A program made the position numbers and the translations under genes. Below, one piece after another: positions 34,318 through 40,229 of a stretch of DNA of 40,229 nucleotides. The stretch lies in the NCBI GenBank assembly GCA_964386565.1, contig CAYLRU010000028.1, positions 1-40,229 on the forward strand. Direction: 5' to 3'. Origin of the DNA: CAYLRU01 sp964386565. Its GTDB lineage: Bacteria; Desulfobacterota; Desulfobacteria; Desulfobacterales; UBA5616. Every line of letters starts with the position of its first letter. The stretch's first letter is position 1. The notes beneath the pieces are model-generated. The model was not told the DNA's origin. It worked only from the letters and a program-made list of their open reading frames with translations, and made no database searches.

Positions 34318-34345
34318 TTGACATTCATTTGAAATTTGTTATGAG
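34318..34345 (+). promoter_or_regulatory. Promoter of the winged-helix regulator
   Basis: TTGACA (34318-34323), a 16-nt spacer, then TATGAG (34340-34345), followed by AAGGAG (34363-34368) and ATG at 34376. The -10 box is overlapped by a palindrome (34343-34359). Confidence 0.6.
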
Positions 34346-34359
34346 TAGAATAACTACTC
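34343..34359. promoter_or_regulatory. Palindromic operator GAGTAG-N5-CTACTC
   Basis: A perfect 6-bp inverted repeat with a 5-bp AATAA spacer overlaps the -10 box and probable transcription start of the regulator gene just downstream. The geometry predicts autorepression by the winged-helix protein encoded at 34376-34921. Confidence 0.55.
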
Positions 34360-34375
34360 GAAAAGGAGACGCGGC

Positions 34376-34921
34376 ATGCAGGACCTTCTCACCGGCCTCA
34401 TTTCATCCAAAACACGGATAAAGCTCCTGGTGAGGTTTTTTTTCAACCCGGAATCCCGGTCCTATCTTCGCGAGCTTGCCAAGGAATTCAACCTGTCCAC
34501 CAATGCCGTAAGAGAAGAACTGAACCAACTCACCAAGACCAGGCTGTTAAAATCCGAAAAAAACGGCCGCCAGGTTTATTACATGGCCAACAAGCGTCAC
34601 AGACTTTTTCCGGAACTGAAATCCATGGTGGGCAAGGTCATAGGAATAGACCACGTGATTGACGGGATCATCAACAGGCTGGGCGAACTGGAACGTGCAT
34701 ACATCATTGACGATTATGCAGAGGGAAAAGATACCGGGATCATCGATCTGTTGCTGGTGGGGGCCATAAATCAATACCAGTTAAGCGATTTGAGTAGAAA
34801 AACTGAACGATATATCAAACGCAAGATCCGGACACTGGTGTTGAGCCGGGATGAGTTTGAAGATTTTATGCCGGAAATGGAAAAACGGCCGAACCTTCTG
34901 ATATGGGAGGCGGACGTTTGA
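34376..34921 (+). CDS. Winged-helix regulator with degenerate nucleotidyltransferase-like domain
   Basis: 181 residues. An ArsR-like winged helix (~1-75) carries SYLRELAKEFNLSTNAVREELNQL and a KSEKNGRQVYYMANK wing. It is followed by a domain resembling a minimal nucleotidyltransferase (~95-181), with ERAYIIDDYAEGKDTGIIDL. In active enzymes this would be G-S-x-x-x-G...D-x-D; here GS is replaced by DD and the first Asp of DxD by Ile, so catalysis is unlikely. Similar two-domain regulators occur at the start of polysaccharide loci in relatives (recalled, not checked). It has a strong Shine-Dalgarno (AAGGAG) and a palindromic operator in its promoter, so it probably regulates itself and perhaps the downstream locus. 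Confidence 0.8.
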   Translation: MQDLLTGLISSKTRIKLLVRFFFNPESRSYLRELAKEFNLSTNAVREELNQLTKTRLLKSEKNGRQVYYMANKRHRLFPELKSMVGKVIGIDHVIDGIINRLGELERAYIIDDYAEGKDTGIIDLLLVGAINQYQLSDLSRKTERYIKRKIRTLVLSRDEFEDFMPEMEKRPNLLIWEADV

Positions 34922-35119
34922 GGATGGTTGCGGGAATGGACAGCCTGGTATTTGTTTGGGCGAAAGGCTTCATAAAATCAGGTGGCAGTCCGGTTTGATT
35001 CAAATAAAATATAAATAAAATCAATAAGATATAACCACTTCGGGCATGTAACCGACAGGGCGGAGCTGGGTAAAAAAAGCCGTTAATCGTAAACAGGAAC
35101 AGCAAGCAGATTAAAAAGT

Positions 35120-35731
35120 ATGAAAAGTGACATTTATAAAAAAAATCACCTGACCTGGTTTGATGGGTACGTATGCCGGGAAGATCGTGAGAAGAATCAC
35201 GGGCACAAAGGGGCGGCCGTGTGGTTTACCGGGCTGTCCGCATCCGGCAAATCCACGGTAGCGCACAATCTTGAAAAACTTTTGTTTGTCAGGGGGTGTT
35301 CAACCTATGTATTCGACGGGGACAATGTCCGGCATGGGCTGTGCAGCGACCTGGGGTTTTCAGGCGAAGACCGGACGGAGAACATCCGGCGCATCGGCGA
35401 AATGGTAAAGCTGTTCGTGGATGCCGGCATCATCGCCATCACGGCATTCATTTCACCCTCACAAAAAGACCGGGAAAGGATCCGGTCCCTGATCGATGAC
35501 AACCGGTTTTTGGAAATCCATGTGGACTGTCCTATCGAGGTTTGTGAAAAAAGAGACAAGAAAGGCATCTATGCCAAGGCCAGGGCCGGTATTATTAAGA
35601 ATTTCACCGGGATATCCGCTCCGTATGAAATCCCGGGCAACCCCGACCTGGTCATCCGGTCTGACCGGGAAGACGCAATGGATGCGGCAAAACGGGTTCT
35701 TGATCTTTTAGAACAGCAAAACATCCTTTAA
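35120..35731 (+). CDS. cysC: Adenylylsulfate (APS) kinase
   Basis: CysC phosphorylates adenosine 5'-phosphosulfate to PAPS, the sulfate donor for sulfotransferases. 203 residues with Walker A GLSASGKST (38-46), VFDGDNVRHGLCSDLGFS, the ENIRRIGEMVKLFVDAG helix, AFISPSQKDRERIR and the KARAGIIKNFTGIS lid. Here it sits inside a sugar-nucleotide/polysaccharide locus without cysD/cysN or PAPS reductase, so supplying PAPS for sulfation of the surface glycan is a plausible role. A good Shine-Dalgarno is not visible before ATG 35120; AGGAACAG is too distant. It lies 24 nt upstream of the decarboxylase gene. Confidence 0.93.
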   Translation: MKSDIYKKNHLTWFDGYVCREDREKNHGHKGAAVWFTGLSASGKSTVAHNLEKLLFVRGCSTYVFDGDNVRHGLCSDLGFSGEDRTENIRRIGEMVKLFVDAGIIAITAFISPSQKDRERIRSLIDDNRFLEIHVDCPIEVCEKRDKKGIYAKARAGIIKNFTGISAPYEIPGNPDLVIRSDREDAMDAAKRVLDLLEQQNIL

Positions 35732-35755
35732 ACTGTTACCCGAGGCACATATCCC

Positions 35756-36709
35756 ATGAATAACATGCACCTGCGTAAAAGAATACTGGTAACCGGCGGC
35801 GCCGGATTTCTGGGCTCGCACCTCTGCGAACGACTGCTGGACAGCGGCGCGGATGTCCTGTGCGTGGACAATTTCTATACCGGTGCCAAGCAAAACATCG
35901 CCCATCTCATGGAGAGCCCGTATTTTGAATTGATTCGCCATGATGTGACATTTCCCGTGTATCTTGAAGTCGATGAAATCTACAATCTGGCATGCCCGGC
36001 TTCACCTGTCCATTATCAAAATGATCCGGTTCAAACCACGAAGACCAGCGTTCACGGTGCCATTAACATGCTGGGGCTGGCAAAACGGCTGAAAGTAAAA
36101 ATTCTGCAGGCCTCCACCTCGGAAGTTTACGGCGATCCAGATGTCCACCCCCAGCCGGAAACCTACCGGGGAAACGTGAACTGCATCGGTCCCCGGTCCT
36201 GTTACGATGAGGGCAAGCGATGCGCAGAGACACTTTTTTTCGACTATCGGCGGCAACACAACCTGCAGATCAAGGTGGCGCGGATTTTCAACACGTACGG
36301 CCCCCGGATGCACCCCAACGACGGCCGCGTGGTCTCCAATTTCATTCTCCAGGCATTGAGAAACGAGCCCATTACGGTGTATGGGGATGGATCGCAGACG
36401 CGCTCTTTTTGTTACGTGGATGATCTCATCGACGGCCTCGTCCGCTTGATGAACACGCCGCCGGATGTGACCGGTCCCATGAATATCGGCAACCCGGTTG
36501 AATTCACCATACTGGGGCTTGCCAGGAAAACCATTGAACTCACCGGCTCCAAGTCGGAAATTATATTCAGGCCCCTTCCCGAGGATGACCCCGTACAGCG
36601 AAAACCGGATATAACCCTGGCCAAAAAGGAATTGCATTGGGAACCCAAAATCGAGCTGGTGCAGGGCTTGAAAAAGACGATTGAATATTTCAGGAGGTTT
36701 GTGGACTGA
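35756..36709 (+). CDS. UDP-glucuronate decarboxylase (UDP-xylose synthase)-like SDR
   Basis: 317 residues, extended SDR family. The NAD-binding motif GGAGFLGSH is at residues 14-22, the strand-2 Asp in VDNFYTG, the CPASPVHYQ loop at ~80, and the STSEVYGDP active-site stretch at ~120. YDEGK provides Tyr150/Lys154, and ARIFNTYGPRM and GDGSQTRSFCYVDDL follow. These match UXS, which oxidises and decarboxylates UDP-glucuronate to UDP-xylose. It would supply a pentose precursor to the glycan. Starts ATG 35756 with GAGG 11 nt upstream. Confidence 0.9.
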   Translation: MNNMHLRKRILVTGGAGFLGSHLCERLLDSGADVLCVDNFYTGAKQNIAHLMESPYFELIRHDVTFPVYLEVDEIYNLACPASPVHYQNDPVQTTKTSVHGAINMLGLAKRLKVKILQASTSEVYGDPDVHPQPETYRGNVNCIGPRSCYDEGKRCAETLFFDYRRQHNLQIKVARIFNTYGPRMHPNDGRVVSNFILQALRNEPITVYGDGSQTRSFCYVDDLIDGLVRLMNTPPDVTGPMNIGNPVEFTILGLARKTIELTGSKSEIIFRPLPEDDPVQRKPDITLAKKELHWEPKIELVQGLKKTIEYFRRFVD

Positions 36710-36840
36710 TTCTGACGGGCCGGGTCACAAGCACTGCCGCGTTGGATAACAATCTTCTGGTGGTTAAAGACCGGACAATGCCGGATGATTTTCAAAATGC
36801 AGTTTGGAAATAACATTTCCAAGAGGTACGGAAGATAAAA

Positions 36841-37821
36841 TTGAAAAAGCCGATTTTGGTCACCGGCGGTGCCGGATATATCGGATCCCACGCCTGCAAG
36901 GCCCTTGCAGCAGCAGGATACACGCCGGTCGCCTATGACAACCTGGAATACGGACACGAATGGGCGGTCAAGTGGGGCCCCCTGGAAATCGGGGATATTC
37001 AGGACCGCCGCCGAATGGACCAGGTGATTGAAAAATACCGGCCCCAGGCGGTCATGCATTTTGCCGCCTATGCCTATGTAGGGGAATCTGTTGAAAATCC
37101 CGGCAGGTATTATCGAAACAACGTGGCCGGAACCCTGACCCTGCTCGAATCCCTGCGGGATCACGGCATAAAAAGCATCATCTTCTCAAGCACCTGCGCT
37201 ACCTACGGCACTCCCGAACAGATACCATTAACCGAGGATCATCCTCAAATTCCGGTCAATCCCTATGGATCAAGCAAGCTGATGATCGAGAAAATGCTTC
37301 AGGATTTTGATGCGGCCCACGGTGTCAGATTTGTTTCGCTTCGGTATTTTAATGCTGCCGGTGCTGATCCTGACGGTGAAATCGGGGAAGACCACCATCC
37401 GGAAACCCATTTAATCCCCCTCATTATGGACGCTGCTTTGGGCAGATCGGAAAACATTAAAATCTTCGGAACGGATTATGACACGCCGGACGGCACCTGC
37501 ATCCGGGATTACATCCATGTAACAGACCTGGCAAAGGCCCATGTGCTGGCATTGGAATACTTGAAGAAGAACGGTAAAAGCGATTTTTTCAACCTGGGCA
37601 ACGGAAGCGGGTTTTCGGTAAAAGAAGTTATCGAAACGGCCGGCAGGATAATCGAAAAGGAAATTCCAGCAGTAAATTGGGATAGAAGACCGGGAGATAC
37701 GGCGATTCTCATCGGCAGTTCAGACAAGGCCCGGCAGGTTCTGGGGTGGCATTCTGAATATCACCGGCTGGAGACCATCATCAAGACGGCCTGGGAATGG
37801 GCAAAAAAGTCCGGAGAATAG
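36841..37821 (+). CDS. galE: UDP-glucose 4-epimerase
   Basis: 326 residues. GGAGYIGSH (9-17), YDNLEYGH, HFAAYAYVGESV, SSTCATYGTPE and YGSSK with catalytic Tyr142/Lys146. RYFNAAGADPDGEIGEDHHPETHLIP and DGTCIRDYIHVTDLA are diagnostic of GalE. It interconverts UDP-glucose and UDP-galactose for glycan synthesis. The start is TTG at 36841, with a GGAAG purine tract about 8 nt upstream. The 131-nt gap before it holds no gene I can support. Confidence 0.94.
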   Translation: MKKPILVTGGAGYIGSHACKALAAAGYTPVAYDNLEYGHEWAVKWGPLEIGDIQDRRRMDQVIEKYRPQAVMHFAAYAYVGESVENPGRYYRNNVAGTLTLLESLRDHGIKSIIFSSTCATYGTPEQIPLTEDHPQIPVNPYGSSKLMIEKMLQDFDAAHGVRFVSLRYFNAAGADPDGEIGEDHHPETHLIPLIMDAALGRSENIKIFGTDYDTPDGTCIRDYIHVTDLAKAHVLALEYLKKNGKSDFFNLGNGSGFSVKEVIETAGRIIEKEIPAVNWDRRPGDTAILIGSSDKARQVLGWHSEYHRLETIIKTAWEWAKKSGE

Positions 37822-37943
37822 TGGCAAGAGTTTAGAGAATACAGACAAAAAGGTCCATCCCCTGGTCTCCGGACTGAATATTCAGTCAATAAGCATTTTA
37901 AAAGTTTAAATGAGTCCCTATTTCAGATAACCCGAAACTCATA

Positions 37944-37968
37944 ACGCGTCACTGATCACGCATCACTG
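37944..37968. repeat. Short direct repeat just upstream of wzm
   Basis: ACGC(G/A)TCACTG occurs at 37944-37954 and 37958-37968 (14-bp period). It occupies the position of the wzm ribosome-binding region. Such GTGATGCGTGA-type tracts look like intergenic repeat debris. Confidence 0.5.
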
Positions 37969-37974
37969 TTTTCC

Positions 37975-38793
37975 ATGACTCAAATCATTATCAAACCCAA
38001 AAAAGGTTGGCAACTCATCGATTGGAAGGAGTTGAAGGAATACAAGGACCTTTTCTATTTTCTTGTCTGGAGAGACGTCAAGGTCTTGTATAAGCAGACC
38101 GTTCTGGGATTTTCCTGGGCTATCCTGCGACCGGTATTCAGTATGATCATCTTCTCGGTCGTATTCGGCAGACTTGCAAAAATGCCCAGCGATGGCGTAC
38201 CTTATCCCATATTCGCATATACAGCCCTGGTGCCATGGACGTATTTTGCCACCGCCATGACCAAGTCAACCCAGAGCCTGGTGGCAAATGCCAACATGCT
38301 GACCAAAATTTATTTTCCCCGACTCGTCATTCCCATGACACCTGTGATGGCGGGGTTGGTTGATTTTGTCATTGCTTTATCACTTTTGGGCCTGCTCATG
38401 ATAGGCTATGGGATTTTGCCGAATATCAATATACTGTTTCTTCCTTATTTGGTTCTTTTGATGATCCTGACCGCATCAGGTATCGGCATGTGGCTGTCTG
38501 CCATGGCCATTCAATACCGTGATGTCGGGCAGGTCATTCAGTTTTTTACCCAACTTCTCATGTATGCTGCACCTGTAGTATGGCCGGTTTCCTTAATACC
38601 GGGTAAGTATCGTTTGATTTATGGCTTTTATCCCATGGCAGGAGTGATTGAAGGGTTCCGATCATCATTGATCGGAACAAATCCCATGCCGTGGGACTTG
38701 ATTTTCATGGGGACGATAACGGCTGTCCTGGTTGCTTTATCAGGAGCCTTCTATTTTAAACGCATGGAGAGAATTTTTGCAGATGTTGCATAA
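37975..38793 (+). CDS. wzm: Wzm-type ABC-2 polysaccharide exporter permease
   Basis: 272 residues. An N-terminal amphipathic region (LKEYKDLFYFLVWRDVKVLYKQTVLGFSW) is typical of ABC-2 O-antigen/teichoic acid permeases. It is followed by six membrane helices (~35-55, 65-90, 105-135, 145-170, 178-200, 235-260). With the adjacent Wzt it would export undecaprenyl-linked polysaccharide across the inner membrane. The ATG at 37975 fits the family N-terminus, but no Shine-Dalgarno is visible; the preceding bases are a short repeat. Confidence 0.9.
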   Translation: MTQIIIKPKKGWQLIDWKELKEYKDLFYFLVWRDVKVLYKQTVLGFSWAILRPVFSMIIFSVVFGRLAKMPSDGVPYPIFAYTALVPWTYFATAMTKSTQSLVANANMLTKIYFPRLVIPMTPVMAGLVDFVIALSLLGLLMIGYGILPNINILFLPYLVLLMILTASGIGMWLSAMAIQYRDVGQVIQFFTQLLMYAAPVVWPVSLIPGKYRLIYGFYPMAGVIEGFRSSLIGTNPMPWDLIFMGTITAVLVALSGAFYFKRMERIFADVA

Positions 38794-38845
38794 AGTATTA
38801 TTTTCACGGATATATCAATAGGAAAAGAAAAAAATAAAAAGATCT

Positions 38846-40114
38846 ATGTCTGAGATTGCAATCAAAGTCGAAAATATTTCAAAACGCTACCGTATAGGCG
38901 TAAAAGAAGAAATGCACGATACTTTTTATGGTGCAGTTTCATCTTTTATAAAATCACCGTTTAAGCAATTAAACAAATTACGAAAGTTAAGTATTTTCGA
39001 CCCAAAAGAAGACGGAGAGGATATCATTTGGGCTTTAAAGGATGTTTCGTTTGAAATAAAAAAAGGTGATGTTGTTGGAATAATTGGCCGAAATGGCGCT
39101 GGTAAGTCAACCCTCCTGAAAATCCTTTCTCGTATAACCGAGCCCACAGGAGGGATCGCTAAAATCTATGGACGGGTAGCCTCCCTGCTTGAGGTAGGCA
39201 CGGGATTCCATCCGGAATTGACCGGCAGGGAGAACATTTACCTGAACGGTGCCATCCTGGGTATGAAGAAGGGGGAGATAAACCGAAAGTTCGATGAGAT
39301 TGTGGCTTTTGCTGAGGTTGAAAAATTTCTTGACACACCTGTAAAGCGCTATTCCAGCGGTATGTACGTGCGACTGGCCTTTGCCGTGGCTGCCCACCTG
39401 GAGCCGGAGATCCTGATGGTAGACGAAGTCCTGGCTGTGGGAGACGCGGCTTTTCAGAAGAAGTGCCTGGGCAAGATGGGGGACGCGGCTAAAGAAGGGC
39501 GGACGGTGTTATTCGTGAGTCACAATATTGGGGCAATAAATAAACTCTGCCCTTATTCATTACTGATAGATTCGGGATATGTTCAAGCTTTTGATAGGTC
39601 GTTTGATATTATCGAAAAATACCTGGCTTCAGTTTATAAAACATCCGGATTCAAGACATTCCCCTTGAGGCCAGATTGCAAAGGACAGATTCTAAGTGTT
39701 CGGTTGCTTGACGAATATGGCGTTGAAGCATCAGAATTTGCATGTGGTAATAAGATAACAGTTGAAGTAAATTTTGCACTTCATAATAAAGTAAGAGGTC
39801 TTCATGTAGCTTGCATTGTAAGTACGAATGATGGTTATCATTTGCTCTCAACGACAGACACGGACACAGCCCCCTATCTTCTTGAGGAGCGTTTGCCCGG
39901 AAAGTATCAAGTTCGGTTCAGGCTGCCAACAGATTTGCTTAACATAGGCATATACCATTTGTCCTTTGTTATGGAAATCCCTGGGATTGAGTCTTTTGAT
40001 CGCCAAGAGGCTGTTTCATTTACCATTTATGATGGTGGAGATTTCGGAACCTTAAAGGAACGAGGCCGGAGGGCGGGGGTGCTCCTTGTTGAGATACCCT
40101 GGGAATACGTTTGA
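38846..40114 (+). CDS. wzt: Wzt-type ABC ATPase with C-terminal glycan-binding domain
   Basis: 422 residues. ATPase domain with Walker A GRNGAGKST (81-89), signature YSSGMYVRLAFA, and Walker B EILMVDEVLAVGD. A C-terminal beta-rich domain (~285-422), as in Wzt proteins that recognise a terminal sugar cap, suggests length-controlled, cap-dependent export. An insertion before Walker A (~25-60) is typical of the subfamily. Base composition changes within the gene: the first ~250 nt and the last ~550 nt are AT-rich while the ATPase core (~39150-39520) is GC-richer. That pattern suggests recombination around a conserved core. Confidence 0.93.
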   Translation: MSEIAIKVENISKRYRIGVKEEMHDTFYGAVSSFIKSPFKQLNKLRKLSIFDPKEDGEDIIWALKDVSFEIKKGDVVGIIGRNGAGKSTLLKILSRITEPTGGIAKIYGRVASLLEVGTGFHPELTGRENIYLNGAILGMKKGEINRKFDEIVAFAEVEKFLDTPVKRYSSGMYVRLAFAVAAHLEPEILMVDEVLAVGDAAFQKKCLGKMGDAAKEGRTVLFVSHNIGAINKLCPYSLLIDSGYVQAFDRSFDIIEKYLASVYKTSGFKTFPLRPDCKGQILSVRLLDEYGVEASEFACGNKITVEVNFALHNKVRGLHVACIVSTNDGYHLLSTTDTDTAPYLLEERLPGKYQVRFRLPTDLLNIGIYHLSFVMEIPGIESFDRQEAVSFTIYDGGDFGTLKERGRRAGVLLVEIPWEYV

Positions 40115-40188
40115 TTTACTGATAATGCTGTTCGGTTAGCTATTATCCCGGCAGTTAAATATGGTAGTTTAAAATACAAGCTGATTAT

Positions 40189-40229
40189 ATGAAAAAGCTA
40201 CCTCCCCTTAGCGAATATGCTAAGATGGG
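40189..40229 (+). CDS. Possible start of the next gene (3' truncated by window)
   Basis: An ATG at 40189 opens a frame MKKLPPLSEYAKM that runs off the window. There is no clear Shine-Dalgarno and only 13 codons, so identity cannot be judged. It is placed as expected for the next polysaccharide-locus gene. Confidence 0.25.
   Translation, partial: MKKLPPLSEYAKM

Noticed and set aside
35002..35021. Two AAATAAAAT copies 11 bp apart upstream of cysC
   Set aside because: Low-complexity AT sequence; an UP-element or regulator site cannot be distinguished from chance.
36002..36637. 211-codon minus-strand frame opposite the UDP-xylose synthase gene
   Set aside because: Antisense shadow of an unambiguous SDR gene.
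36710..36840. Possible coding remnant (frame containing VVKDRTMPDDFQNAVWK) between UXS and galE
   Set aside because: Short, with no start, ribosome site or recognisable family; likely chance.
36412..37164. 250-codon minus-strand frame across the UXS/galE junction
   Set aside because: It overlaps both real genes on the other strand and shows no domain.

Overview
The window most likely comes from a mesophilic sulfate-reducing member of the Desulfobacterota (Desulfobacterales-like). This is inferred from the gene content: an AcsE-type methyltetrahydrofolate-binding enzyme, a beta-oxidation/ketothiolase-type thiolase, large exported proteins ending in a CFI box, and CHASE2/FecR/TPR envelope genes. 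No rRNA, tRNA, CRISPR array or intact insertion sequence was seen. No taxonomic marker allows a firmer assignment.

Layout. (1) 1-2745, plus strand: the 3' part of a large exported calcium-binding repeat protein with a CFI-box C-terminal signal, coupled to an ArgA-like GNAT acetyltransferase. (2) 2742-13340, minus strand: housekeeping genes in the transcription order thiolase, small membrane protein, AI-2E-family permease, gyrA (with a possible upstream mini-ORF), gpsA, radC-like gene, small Cys protein, pgk, TVP38/DedA-like gene, hypothetical gene. Several of these are tightly coupled (gyrA/gpsA, small ORF/pgk). (3) 13589-14365, plus strand: a TANGO2/NRDE protein. (4) 14415-17845, minus: MTAN-like nucleosidase, der, rarA, with a strong bidirectional terminator just beyond at 17917-17961. 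(5) 17983-27539, minus: an envelope module made of a CHASE2-adenylate cyclase, a TPR plus outer-membrane barrel protein, a FecR-domain protein, an STN+PDZ protein, and a 1174-residue exported protein with an alpha-toroid, PKD and FnIII domains and a CFI-box tail. (6) 27712-31694, minus: U32 peptidase-family protein, AcsE-like protein, PBP1A. (7) 31878-32253: a decayed RHH/PIN toxin-antitoxin locus with an apparently intact promoter. (8) 32352-40229, plus: the start of a surface-polysaccharide locus with a GT-C glycosyltransferase, a winged-helix regulator with its own palindromic operator, APS kinase, UDP-xylose synthase-like SDR, UDP-glucose 4-epimerase, and a Wzm/Wzt ABC exporter.

The most interesting unit is region 5. 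Its four downstream genes read like an envelope export and display pathway: a SLAM-like TPR/barrel candidate translocator, two periplasmic FecR and STN/PDZ adaptors, and a giant cargo protein. A membrane cyclase that senses the periplasm is encoded just upstream. The cargo tail (beta domain, helix, proline linker, CFI box, membrane helix, basic end) is matched in architecture by the protein at the left edge of the window, about 16 kb away, so at least two proteins appear to share one C-terminal sorting or anchoring signal. This functional reading is inference; no processing enzyme is encoded in the window.
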